From: Sphingomonas abaci
GTDB lineage: Bacteria; Pseudomonadota; Alphaproteobacteria; Sphingomonadales; Sphingomonadaceae
Assembly: GCF_014199625.1 (NCBI RefSeq)
Contig: NZ_JACHNY010000003.1
Coordinates: 1-64,000 of the forward strand
Length of the DNA stretch: 64,000 nucleotides
Reading direction: 5' to 3'
Shown here: one piece after another, positions 18,637 to 26,173 of the stretch
Position numbering within the stretch: position 1 is the stretch's first letter
How the letters are laid out: the number at the start of each line of letters is the position of its first letter
Translations under genes and position numbers: made by a program
Notes under the pieces: generated by a model
What the model was told of the DNA's origin: nothing
The model's input: only the letters and a program-made list of their open reading frames with translations
The model's database searches: none

Positions 18637-19653
18637 TCAATCCCCGACGCTCTGCTCAATCACCCCGAAGATCGGATGGTGGCGATCGTCCTCCATCCAG
18701 ATCCGCACCGTGTCGCCCCGCTTTAGGAACGGGGTGGTCGCCGCGCCGTCCAGGATCGTCTCCACCGTCCGCTGCTCCGCCAGGCAGGCATAGCCGACAC
18801 CGCCCGCCGCGATCGGCCGGCCCGGGCCGCCATCGGCGTCGCAATTGGACACGGTGCCCGACCCGATGATCGTGCCCGCGCCCAGCGCCCGCGTCTTGGC
18901 GGCGTGCGCGATCAGCGTGCCGAAGTCGAAGGTCATGTCCTCGCCCGCCGCGATCCGACCGAAGGGCCGGCCGTTCAGGTCGACCATCAGCGTCCGGTGC
19001 AGCTTGCCGGCCTGCCACCAGTCGCCAAGCGAATCGGGGGTGACGAAGACCGGGGAGAAGGCGCTGGCCGGCTTGGACTGGAAGAAGCCGAAGCCCTTGG
19101 CCAGTTCGCCGGGGATCAGCGCGCGCAGCGACACGTCGTTGGTCAACCCGACCAGCCGGATCGCCGTCAGCGCCGTGTCGCGGTCGGCGCCCTGGGGCAC
19201 GTCGCCGGTGACAACCACCACTTCGCCCTCCAGGTCGCAGCCCCAGCGCTCGTCGGCGAGCGGGATCGGGTCGCGCGGGCCCAGAAAGCCGTCCGATCCG
19301 CCCTGATACATCAGGGGATCATGCCAGAAGCTGTCGGGCAGCTCCGCCCCGCGCGCCTGCCGCACCAGCGCGACATGGTTCACATAGGCCGAGCCGTCCG
19401 CCCATTGATAGGCGCGGGGCAGCGGGCTGGCGGCGTCATGCTCGTGGAACCGGCCGCGCGGGATCGCCTCATGCTCCAGGTCGGTCGCCAGGTTCGCGAG
19501 CGCGGGCGCGATGCGGTCCCAATCGTCCAGCGCGGCCTGCAGGGTGGGCACGATATGACCGGCATCGGCATACCAGGCGAGGTCGTTGGACACGACGACG
19601 AGCGTCCCGTCGCGGCGGCGACCGCTGGCATCCTTCAGACTGGCGAGCTTCAT
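18637..19653 (-). CDS. fumarylacetoacetate hydrolase family protein
   Basis: A 338-residue FAH-superfamily enzyme that hydrolyses or decarboxylates beta-keto acids with a bound divalent metal. The N-terminal MKLASLKDASGRRRDG leader and the two-domain arrangement (QWADGSAYVNHV, then DLEGEVVVVTGDVPQG with the metal-binding acids, and GTIIGSGTVSN near the end) resemble the fumarylacetoacetase-like group linked to tyrosine/homogentisate breakdown. The ATG at 19653 has GAGGAGAAGCC directly upstream; a longer start at 19671 has no such site. No homogentisate genes are nearby, so the substrate is uncertain. Confidence 0.85.
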   Translation of the reverse strand: MKLASLKDASGRRRDGTLVVVSNDLAWYADAGHIVPTLQAALDDWDRIAPALANLATDLEHEAIPRGRFHEHDAASPLPRAYQWADGSAYVNHVALVRQARGAELPDSFWHDPLMYQGGSDGFLGPRDPIPLADERWGCDLEGEVVVVTGDVPQGADRDTALTAIRLVGLTNDVSLRALIPGELAKGFGFFQSKPASAFSPVFVTPDSLGDWWQAGKLHRTLMVDLNGRPFGRIAAGEDMTFDFGTLIAHAAKTRALGAGTIIGSGTVSNCDADGGPGRPIAAGGVGYACLAEQRTVETILDGAATTPFLKRGDTVRIWMEDDRHHPIFGVIEQSVGD

Positions 19654-19807
19654 GGCTTCTCCTCTTCCCAAGCCGTCAGTCTAGGCCGGGCCGTACCGCC
19701 GGGCAACGAGGCTGCGCGCGAGTCATCGAACCGTCACCTCCGGTGAACCCGCGGTTTACGGATTTGATCTAAGGCAAGTGGCACGGGGGGTATCATGTCG
19801 AGGCATC

Positions 19808-21106
19808 ATGCTGGCGAATGACGAACGCATCGGGCGCGCGGCCGACTGGATCGGCGAACGTCGCATGCTGGGCGTCGACCAGCCGTTGCTGGCGGCGGCG
19901 GAGATGTTTCGCCACCATGCCGCGCTGCGGATGCTGGTTGTCGTCGATGCGCAGGATCGGCCGGTCGGGGTGCTGCACGACAGCGACATGCGGGTCCTGC
20001 TGTACAGCCCGCACGGCTATGCGCTGCTCAGCAATCCTAGCTTCGGCGCGACGTTGCGATCGATGATGCGGCCCGTGGCGCTGGTCGACGCCGCCGCCAC
20101 GCCGCTGGCGGCCTTTGCGGCCTTCACCGCCGCGCCGGAGGGGTGCGAGGGGCTGGTGGTGGTGCGGGATGGCCGGTACCTGGGCACGATCGGCCAGCCG
20201 ACTTTGCTCCGGCTGGTGGCGGAGAGCGATGCGGCGGAAGCGCGTCGTCGCGCCGCGCGCGCGGATCGGATCGATGCCGCCAGCCGCCGCTTCCAGGCGG
20301 ATGCGCGCGAACTGGCGCGGCGGCTGACCGAGGCGTCGGACCAGGTGGCGACCATGTCCGGGCGGATGGCGGAGCGCGCGGAGCATATCGGCCGCGGCAT
20401 CGCCCAGGTCGCCAGCGCGTCCGACCAGGCGGCGCGGAACATGCGGCTGGTGGCGGATCGCGGCGAACTGCTCGCCGCTGCGCTGGCGACGGTCGAGGCG
20501 CGGACCGGCGACACGCATCACGCCACCTGCGCGGCGGTGCGGCTGGCGGCGCATGGCGCGGACGAGGTCGAGTCGCTGCGCCTGGCGGCCGGGGCGATCG
20601 AGGCGGCGGTCAACGAGATCGAGGAGATCGCCCGCCACACCGCAACGCTGTCGCTCAACGCCTCGATCGAGGCGGCGCGCGCCGGCGCGGCGGGGGTCGG
20701 CTTCGCGGTCGTGGCGGGCGAGGTGAAGGCGCTCGCCACCAAGACGCGGGCGGCTGCGCGCACCATCCACGACCGCGTCGCGCAGATCGGCGCGGCGGTC
20801 AGCGGCGTGCACGACGTCCAGTCCGGACTGGGCGCGGCGGTCGGCATCGTCGAGACGCTGTCCGCCGCGGTCGACGACGCGGTGCGGGCGCAGACGCTGG
20901 CCAGCCGCGACATCAGCGTGACCGTGCAGGAGGTCGGCGCCGCCACCCGCCATATCGGCGACCATGCCGTCGGCATCCGGGACGGGGCCAGCGCCGCGCG
21001 CGACGACGCCGGCTTCATGCACGGACTGGCCGATGCGCCGGTGGTCCGCGCCCGGACGCTGGAGGAGCAGCTCGGGCGGCTCGTGGACGCGTTGCAAGCC
21101 GCGTGA
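19808..21106 (+). CDS. soluble methyl-accepting chemotaxis-like protein with CBS pair
   Basis: A 432-residue protein without a membrane helix. The N-terminal third (about 5-135) reads as a CBS-domain pair (MLVVVDAQDRPVGVLHDSDM, then LVVVRDGRYLGTIGQ), which in other proteins binds adenyl nucleotides or related ligands. The C-terminal part is a long helical methyl-accepting signalling domain with the conserved hairpin tip LSLNASIEAARAGAAGVGFA and VVAGEVKALATKTRAAA. No CheR-docking pentapeptide is visible at the C-terminus. It would report a cytoplasmic, possibly energy-linked, cue to a chemotaxis-like pathway. The ATG at 19808 is preceded by GAGG; a GTG at 19778 is an alternative. Confidence 0.85.
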   Translation: MLANDERIGRAADWIGERRMLGVDQPLLAAAEMFRHHAALRMLVVVDAQDRPVGVLHDSDMRVLLYSPHGYALLSNPSFGATLRSMMRPVALVDAAATPLAAFAAFTAAPEGCEGLVVVRDGRYLGTIGQPTLLRLVAESDAAEARRRAARADRIDAASRRFQADARELARRLTEASDQVATMSGRMAERAEHIGRGIAQVASASDQAARNMRLVADRGELLAAALATVEARTGDTHHATCAAVRLAAHGADEVESLRLAAGAIEAAVNEIEEIARHTATLSLNASIEAARAGAAGVGFAVVAGEVKALATKTRAAARTIHDRVAQIGAAVSGVHDVQSGLGAAVGIVETLSAAVDDAVRAQTLASRDISVTVQEVGAATRHIGDHAVGIRDGASAARDDAGFMHGLADAPVVRARTLEEQLGRLVDALQAA

Positions 21107-21311
21107 CGCGGTGCAGCATTGACCTATGCGGTAACCTGTGGCATAGGCCCGCCATCGAGGCGTCATGCAGCGTGGACGAACCTTCCGGTTCGAGCTCCGC
21201 CTCGGTCGTTAAGCCAGGGCTTCCCTATTCACGCGGGGTGTCATTTCTCCCCCGCCACCCGTGCGTTCATCGAACGCATGGTCCGTGGCCTGTTGCAAGG
21301 TTACTCATTCT

Positions 21312-22658
21312 ATGTCGTTTCAGACACTCGGCCTGTCCGAGCCGCTCGTCCGCGCGCTCGAAGCCAAGGGCTATACCACCCCCACGCCGATCCAGGCCCA
21401 GTCCATTCCCATCCTGCTCGAGGGCGGCGACCTGCTCGGCATCGCGCAGACCGGCACCGGCAAGACCGCGGCCTTCGTGCTTCCGTCGATCCAGCGGCTG
21501 GCGGAAAGCGCCAAGCGCGTGCTGCCGACGCACTGCCGGATGCTGGTGCTCGCGCCGACCCGCGAACTGGCCAGCCAGATCGCCGACAATGCGCGCGGCT
21601 ATGGCAAATTCTCCAAGCTGTCGGTCGCGACCGTGTTCGGCGGCACCAGCCTGAACAAGAACCGCCAGGACCTGTCGCGCGGCGTCGACATCCTGGTCGC
21701 GACGCCGGGCCGGCTGATCGACCTGGTCGAGCAGGGCTTCCTGAACCTGTCGACGATCGAGATTCTGGTGCTGGACGAGGCCGACCAGATGCTCGACCTG
21801 GGCTTCATCCACGCGCTGCGCCGCATCGTGAAGATGCTGCCGCGCCGTCGCCAGACGCTGTTCTTCTCGGCGACGATGCCGCCGTCGATCCGCGAGCTGG
21901 CCGACCAGTTCCTGCACCAGCCCAAGACCGTGTCGGTGGTGCCGCAGTCGACCACCGCCGAGCGCGTCGACCAGTGCGTCACCTTCGTCAACCAGACCGA
22001 GAAGCAGGCGCTGCTGACCTTGGTCCTCCAGGACCCGACGATCGACCGCGCGCTGGTCTTCACCCGCACCAAGCATGGCGCCGACCGCGTCGTGAAGCTG
22101 CTGGCCGGCAACGGCATTGCGGCGAACGCGATCCATGGCAACAAGAGCCAGGCGCAGCGCGAGCGGGCGCTGGGCCAGTTCAAGTCGGGCGAGGTCCGCA
22201 TCCTGGTCGCGACCGACATCGCCGCGCGCGGCATCGACGTGTCGGGCGTCAGCCATGTCGTCAATTTCGAGCTGCCCAACGTGCCGGAGCAATATGTCCA
22301 CCGCATCGGCCGCACCGCGCGCGCCGGCGCCTCGGGCATGGCGATTGCCTTTTGCGCCGAGGATGAGCGTCCCTATCTGCGCGACATCGAGAAGCTGACG
22401 CGCCAGAAGGTGCCGGTCCAGCCGCTGCCCGACGATTTCACCAAGAAGGCGGCGGCGATCAAGAGCGCGCGCGTCGCGGCGGTCGGTGCCGATCCCGCCC
22501 CGCGCGAGGATCGTCCGCGCGGTCCCCGCCCGCTGCCCAAGCCGCGCGCGACCCATGCGCCCTCGCCGCTGGGTCAGCAGGCGCGCCATCGCGGCCGTCC
22601 GGGCCAGCGCGGTCGCGGCGGCCGGCCGGGCGGCGGTCGCCAGCAGGCGGGAGCCTGA
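21312..22658 (+). CDS. DEAD-box ATP-dependent RNA helicase (RhlE-like)
   Basis: A 448-residue RNA helicase. All core motifs are visible: Q-motif GYTTPTPIQAQSIP, Walker A AQTGTGKTAAF, PTRELA, the DEAD box VLDEADQML, SAT, then domain-2 motifs FTRTKHGADR and HRIGRTARAGASG. A basic, Pro/Gly/Arg-rich tail (about 390-448) suits RNA binding. It resembles RhlE-type helicases involved in ribosome and RNA metabolism. The start MSFQTLGL at 21312 matches the family. The preceding 205 bases hold no gene; TTGACC at 21119-21124 could be a -35 element of a long leader, as is common for these genes. The stop codon lies in a small tandem duplication. Confidence 0.92.
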   Translation: MSFQTLGLSEPLVRALEAKGYTTPTPIQAQSIPILLEGGDLLGIAQTGTGKTAAFVLPSIQRLAESAKRVLPTHCRMLVLAPTRELASQIADNARGYGKFSKLSVATVFGGTSLNKNRQDLSRGVDILVATPGRLIDLVEQGFLNLSTIEILVLDEADQMLDLGFIHALRRIVKMLPRRRQTLFFSATMPPSIRELADQFLHQPKTVSVVPQSTTAERVDQCVTFVNQTEKQALLTLVLQDPTIDRALVFTRTKHGADRVVKLLAGNGIAANAIHGNKSQAQRERALGQFKSGEVRILVATDIAARGIDVSGVSHVVNFELPNVPEQYVHRIGRTARAGASGMAIAFCAEDERPYLRDIEKLTRQKVPVQPLPDDFTKKAAAIKSARVAAVGADPAPREDRPRGPRPLPKPRATHAPSPLGQQARHRGRPGQRGRGGRPGGGRQQAGA

Positions 22659-22684
22659 ACCTGGACCAGCAGGCGGGAGCCTGA
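22640..22684. repeat. 19-bp direct repeat at the helicase stop codon
   Basis: CCAGCAGGCGGGAGCCTGA occurs at 22640-22658 and again at 22666-22684, a 26-base period duplication. The first copy encodes the last residues and stop of the helicase (QQAGA-stop); the second lies just downstream. It looks like a recent slippage or duplication event. Confidence 0.8.
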
Positions 22685-22690
22685 GGAAAC

Positions 22691-22735
22691 CAGCGGCCTC
22701 CTTCGCCCGTTGACCCGGGTGAAGGAGAGCCGCTG
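22691..22735 (+). promoter_or_regulatory. hairpin that buries the ribosome-binding site of the next gene
   Basis: CAGCGGCCTCCTTCGCCC (22691-22708) is almost fully complementary to GGGTGAAGGAGAGCCGCTG (22717-22735), with one bulge and one G-U/mismatch. The right arm contains the Shine-Dalgarno sequence GAAGGAG (22721-22727) of the gene starting at 22736. In the folded RNA the site would be paired. It could be an attenuator, thermometer-like switch, or a terminator of the helicase gene; there is no T-tract. Confidence 0.55.
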
Positions 22736-23002
22736 ATGGACGTGTCCACTACCCCGATCGCCGAACGCATCGCCCGTGTCCTCGCCGGCGAGCGGCTGAG
22801 CGCCAATGCGCAGGGCCAGGAGGAATCCGCGGGTGCGCATGTCGACGCGGTCTGGCGTGACCACCTGCCCGAGGCGCTGGCGGTGCTGCGCACGCTGCGC
22901 GAGCCCGACCAGGCGATGGCCGAGGCGGGCGACGTCGCCATCTGGGAAAAGATGGTGCGCGCCGCGATCGAAGGCTCGAAACCGCGGACGGTGGTGTTGT
23001 AG
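22736..23002 (+). CDS. small conserved hypothetical protein
   Basis: An 88-residue, acidic, probably all-helical cytoplasmic protein (SANAQGQEESAGAHVDAVWR, then DHLPEALAVLRTLREPD) without signal peptide or membrane segment. I do not recognise a named family, though the composition and strong ribosome-binding site GAAGGAG nine bases before the ATG argue for a real gene. It follows the helicase by 77 bases and may be read through from it. Function unknown; its translation may be governed by the hairpin covering its start region. Confidence 0.6.
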   Translation: MDVSTTPIAERIARVLAGERLSANAQGQEESAGAHVDAVWRDHLPEALAVLRTLREPDQAMAEAGDVAIWEKMVRAAIEGSKPRTVVL

Positions 23003-23148
23003 GCTCGTCGGGGTGCGATGGGTCGACGATGCGCGTGTGGCGCGATTGCAGTCTGCCCGATCTTCGAGCATTTCACCGTTCCGGCGAAGGCCGCGATCCG
23101 ATCCCGCGACGCTTGCCCTCCATCATGATCGTTCCGTCATCGCGACCT

Positions 23149-23165
23149 GGCCTCCGCCGGGGCGG
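23149..23165. repeat. single-arm copy of the REP-like element
   Basis: GGCCTCCGCCGGGGCGG at this position matches the right arm of the inverted repeat at 14240-14264 over its core, and the preceding CCTGG is also shared. The 238-base gap 23003-23240, between the small gene and the convergent repeat protein gene, holds no convincing gene. Confidence 0.45.
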
Positions 23166-23240
23166 CGGACAATTGCGGGGACGTCCTGATCGCCGAATCG
23201 CCCCAATGCGCGACGGGAACGGTGCGCGTCCTCCCGCGCC

Positions 23241-24557
23241 TCACGCCGTACCGGGCGCCTTCGCCGGCCGGGCGCCGGTCTTTGGCGTGGCGGGCGGCGG
23301 CGTGGCGAGCGCCTGCATCGCCGCTTCGCCCCGGTCGATCAGGTCGCCGACGTCGCCCGCCGGCGTGGCCGAGGGCAGGGCGGTCATCGCCTTGCCCAGT
23401 CGGGCCGGATCGACCGGCGTGCGCGTATCGGTCAGCATCGCGAAGACGGGCGCGGTCGGCAGGTTGGTGAAGGCGGCGGCATAGCGGCCGCGCAGCCGGT
23501 CGAGCGCCGCGTCGCGGCCGAGCATTGACAGGGCGATGGCATGGCACAGCACGATCGCCTGGCCGACATCCGACAGGTTGCGCGGCGCGGGCAGCAGCGG
23601 CTCGCCGGTCGCGATCAGATGCGTCCAGTCCCGCTCGCGCCAGTAAATTTCACTGGCGATGCCGCGCGCATTGGGTACGTCCTGCAAGGTCGCCATCGCG
23701 TCCGCCGGCTTGCCGAGCAGGGTCAACGCCGCCGCCTCCACCCGGTGGCGATCCGCGGTCATGCCGGCGGGATAGCGGATGGGCGCGGTTCGGCGCAGCA
23801 GCCGCACCGCCTGGTCTGGCGTCCTCGCCAGCACCCGCAACGTCGCCACCCGGATCGACAGGGGGCCGGTCTCGATGTCCTGTGCGCGCTGCTGCAACTG
23901 ATAGTCGAGCAGGTCCGCGGCGCGGCCGTACAGCCCCGCATCCTGCAATCGGTTGGCGAGCACATAGGCCAACGTGTCGCCGCTGTTGCCGGCCGGGGCG
24001 AGATCGCGATAGTCCCAGAGCAGACCCGCGGACTGGTCGAGCGGCAGGCCGGAGCCGGGCGACAGCGCCGCCACCAGCATGGATTGCAGCGTGGCGAGCA
24101 GCGCGCCCGTGGTCGCGGTCGGCCCGCCATAGCGGAACAGCGCCGCGCCCGCCCGCAAGGCTTGACGCGTGTCGTTGCGCTGCTCGGCCAGATCCATCCA
24201 CAGGCGCAGCGTCGCGCGTTCGGTCTCGTCGCCGCGCCAGCGAAAGGCGAGCGCCTCCAGCCGCGTCGTCGCGTCGCTCCCCTTCAGCGTCCCCGCCTTC
24301 AGCCCCGCCTGGATCAGCCCGAGTTCGGCTTGGGCGCGCTGTCCGGGGTCGCCGCTGATCGTCACGCATTCGAGCCGCAACCGCGCCTCCTGCGGATCGC
24401 CCAGCGCCATATGGATGCGGCCGCGCAGCAGATTGGCGGCGGGGTCGCCATCCGGCGCGGCCTTCAACCAGGCGAGCGCGGCGGCGTAGCCGCCCAGCGC
24501 CACCGCCGCGCCGGCGGCGGCGTCGACGACCTCCGGCGGACAAATGGATGCCTCCAT
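23241..24557 (-). CDS. helical-repeat (TPR-like) protein of unknown function
   Basis: A 438-residue, Ala/Leu/Arg-rich protein made of repeated helix pairs (for example AAALAWLKAAPD-like, ANLLRGRIHMALGDPQEARL, AAALTLLGKPADAMATLQD), consistent with a degenerate TPR/Sel1-like solenoid. No signal peptide or catalytic motif is seen, and the C-terminus is Pro/Ala-rich. The ATG at 24557 lacks a good ribosome-binding site and is the only standard start in frame, so the gene may be N-terminally shortened or begin with an unusual codon. It is divergent from flaF; a flagellar or motility role is suggested by that neighbour alone. Confidence 0.6.
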   Translation of the reverse strand: MEASICPPEVVDAAAGAAVALGGYAAALAWLKAAPDGDPAANLLRGRIHMALGDPQEARLRLECVTISGDPGQRAQAELGLIQAGLKAGTLKGSDATTRLEALAFRWRGDETERATLRLWMDLAEQRNDTRQALRAGAALFRYGGPTATTGALLATLQSMLVAALSPGSGLPLDQSAGLLWDYRDLAPAGNSGDTLAYVLANRLQDAGLYGRAADLLDYQLQQRAQDIETGPLSIRVATLRVLARTPDQAVRLLRRTAPIRYPAGMTADRHRVEAAALTLLGKPADAMATLQDVPNARGIASEIYWRERDWTHLIATGEPLLPAPRNLSDVGQAIVLCHAIALSMLGRDAALDRLRGRYAAAFTNLPTAPVFAMLTDTRTPVDPARLGKAMTALPSATPAGDVGDLIDRGEAAMQALATPPPATPKTGARPAKAPGTA

Positions 24558-24702
24558 TGTAGATTGCCGATCGGCCCTATGGTCCGGCGGGCGGCCGACT
24601 TTTGCATCCGGGATGAGGAAAATCGCCGCCGCCGCCGGGCACCGAGCACCGCCGCAGCGGTCGCGTTCCTATAGAGAGGGGGTATCAGTTGTTGGAGAGG
24701 CC

Positions 24703-25056
24703 ATGTCCCTCAATGCTTACCAGCGCGCGCGCACCATTGCCGAGACGCCGCGCCACACCGAATGCCGCCTGATCCGCGAAATCACCGGCGAGATGATCGC
24801 CGCGCGCGATGCCGGGGTGACGGGCGTCGCGCTGATGCCGGTGCTGTCGCGCAATCGCGAGATGTGGGTCGTGTTCCAGACGGATTGTTCGTCGCCGGGC
24901 AACGGCTTGCCGGCGCCGGTGCGGGCCGGAATCATCTCGCTCGCCCTGTGGGTCGGGCGTTATACCAGCGATGTGGTCGCGAGTAAGGATGACATCGGCG
25001 CGCTGATCGACGTCAACCGCATGATGATCGAGGGACTGGAGGGGACGGTCCACTGA
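24703..25056 (+). CDS. flaF: flagellar biosynthesis regulator FlaF
   Basis: A 117-residue cytoplasmic protein of the FlaF family, which in Caulobacter and relatives couples flagellin secretion to flagellin mRNA translation together with FlbT. Supporting features are the start MSLNAYQRARTIAETPR, the central LSRNREMWVVFQTD and the C-terminal GIISLALWVGRYTSDV, continuing to LIDVNRMMIEGLEG, all in family order and at normal length. The ATG at 24703 follows GGAGAGG. No flagellin, flbT or other flagellar gene is in the window, so this copy is isolated beside a repeat protein and decayed chemotaxis/regulatory remnants. Confidence 0.85.
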   Translation: MSLNAYQRARTIAETPRHTECRLIREITGEMIAARDAGVTGVALMPVLSRNREMWVVFQTDCSSPGNGLPAPVRAGIISLALWVGRYTSDVVASKDDIGALIDVNRMMIEGLEGTVH

Positions 25057-25110
25057 TGACCGGCTCGGCCGCCGCAGGGCCGGGCGGGTATCGGAAGCCC
25101 CGCCGGGCGG

Positions 25111-25126
25111 GGCGGGAAACCCCGCC
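25111..25126. terminator. GC-rich stem-loop between flaF and the MarR gene
   Basis: GGCGGG (25111-25116) and CCCGCC (25121-25126) with an AAAC loop sit in the 75-base gap between convergent flaF and the MarR-type gene, next to a second dyad CCCCGC/GCGGGG. Terminator-like but short and without a T-run. Confidence 0.4.
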
Positions 25127-25131
25127 GCCGT

Positions 25132-25629
25132 TCAGCGACTGGCGGACTGGAAGGCCAGGAACTGGTCCTGCACGTCCTGGGTCATCAGATGCTGCATGAC
25201 CACCCAATAGCCGGCCACCGCCTCCTCGCCCGCGCTGGTATAGGCGCGGGCCATGTTCTCGCGCAGGTCGGCAAACAGGCGATGTTCCAGCGCGCTGCCG
25301 TCGGCGGTCAGGAACAGGTGGCGCTGGCGACGATCCTGCACTCCGGCGCGGCGCTCGATCAGGTTCTGCGCCAGCAGCTGCTTCAGTACCCGCCCGATCG
25401 ACTGTTTGGTGATCGCCAGCACCGCCAGCAGCTCGCCCACCGTCATGCCGGGGCGGCGCGACAGGCAGTAGAGCACGCGGTGGTGCGCCCGGCCCAGGCC
25501 CATCCGCTCCAGCTCCTCGTCCGCCCGTTGCAGGTGCGATCGATGCGCGAAGAACAACAGGTCCATGCCGCCGCGCACCGCATGGTCGCGCAGGAACTGC
25601 TTGGCTGGCGGGAGTATAACATCCGTCAT
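25132..25629 (-). CDS. MarR-family transcriptional regulator
   Basis: A 165-residue dimeric winged-helix regulator. The DNA-binding core is clear: RAHHRVLYCLSRRPGMTVGE, then LLAVLAITKQSIGRVLKQLL and the wing LIERRAGVQDRRQRHLFLT, with flanking dimerisation helices. MarR proteins usually repress a neighbouring gene until a small ligand binds; here no intact partner gene is adjacent upstream, only a pseudogene, so its target is unknown. The start at 25629 (MTDVILPP) is taken from family length; its ribosome-binding site is weak, and a longer frame from 25890 runs out of frame through the LuxR remnant. Confidence 0.88.
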   Translation of the reverse strand: MTDVILPPAKQFLRDHAVRGGMDLLFFAHRSHLQRADEELERMGLGRAHHRVLYCLSRRPGMTVGELLAVLAITKQSIGRVLKQLLAQNLIERRAGVQDRRQRHLFLTADGSALEHRLFADLRENMARAYTSAGEEAVAGYWVVMQHLMTQDVQDQFLAFQSASR

Positions 25630-25739
25630 GATCGCTGCATGGACAGGAATCGCACCGTCTGCAACGCTTTGCTTATCGTCGTCAGCATATTGTTGCGGCA
25701 ACGCGCGCCGCCCGGCGAGACGGGCCTTATAGTCCCTCC

Positions 25740-25963
25740 TCCAGGAAATCGTCGGCGACCGCGCGCGAAGGCCACCCGCAGGGCGTCGGACAGGCTGCGC
25801 ACCTCCAGCTTGGTCATCATGTTGGCGCGATGCACCTTGATGGTGCGCGGGCTGACCCCCAGTCGATGCGCGATCGCCTTGTTCGATCAACCGCAGACCA
25901 GGCCGCGGAACACGTCCATGTCGCGCGCGGACAGGCGGGAGATCCGCGACCGGCGGTTCGCAA
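25740..25963 (-). pseudogene. remnant of a FixJ/NarL-type response regulator (LuxR HTH)
   Basis: Read on the minus strand, this segment encodes a near-complete LuxR helix-turn-helix: RISRLSARDMDVFRGLVCG, a TGA stop (25887-25889), then SNKAIAHRLGVSPRTIKVH and RANMMTKLEVRSLSDALRVA. The stop replaces the Leu-like residue expected in the G-L-S-N-K motif. No intact receiver domain is found upstream, so both truncation and a nonsense mutation have occurred. FixJ-type regulators have this HTH after a receiver. The reading is secure as homology; expression of any fragment is unlikely. Confidence 0.75.
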
Positions 25964-26066
25964 GATCGACATCACGAGCTTCAGCCAGCCGATCAAGCCC
26001 TTGCCTGCGGCTGCCGTCTTGGCCCTGACGCCGACGGGCAACGACGACGACTGGCAGGAATTCTGA
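25963..26066 (+). pseudogene. possible chemoreceptor C-terminal tail remnant
   Basis: The plus-strand frame here ends KIDITSFSQPIKPLPAAAVL, continues ALTPTGNDDD and stops after WQEF. The Pro/Ala-rich spacer followed by an acidic W-x-E-F end resembles the flexible tail and CheR-docking pentapeptide of alphaproteobacterial methyl-accepting chemotaxis proteins. Nothing of the receptor body is present upstream, where the opposite-strand LuxR remnant begins. This is a weak identification from a short stretch; a chance frame cannot be excluded. Confidence 0.3.
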
Positions 26067-26173
26067 TCGTGCCGCCGTCCGTCACGCTGACGCCGGGAGG
26101 GCGGCGCGAGCGGACGGCGGACCGATCAGCGGTCGTCGCGGCGGGCGGTGGCAGCACCGCCCGCCGCGACGCA

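Larger units (their letters stand above)
25630..26173. other. 544-base gene-poor decayed region
   Basis: Between the MarR gene and the malic enzyme gene there is no intact gene. The interval holds the LuxR-type pseudogene (minus strand), the possible chemoreceptor tail (plus strand) and about 105 bases beyond it in which nothing was recognised. Confidence 0.7.

Noticed and set aside
25132..25890. A longer MarR protein beginning at 25890
   Set aside because: The extra 87 residues are an out-of-frame reading of the LuxR remnant; MarR family length fits the start at 25629.
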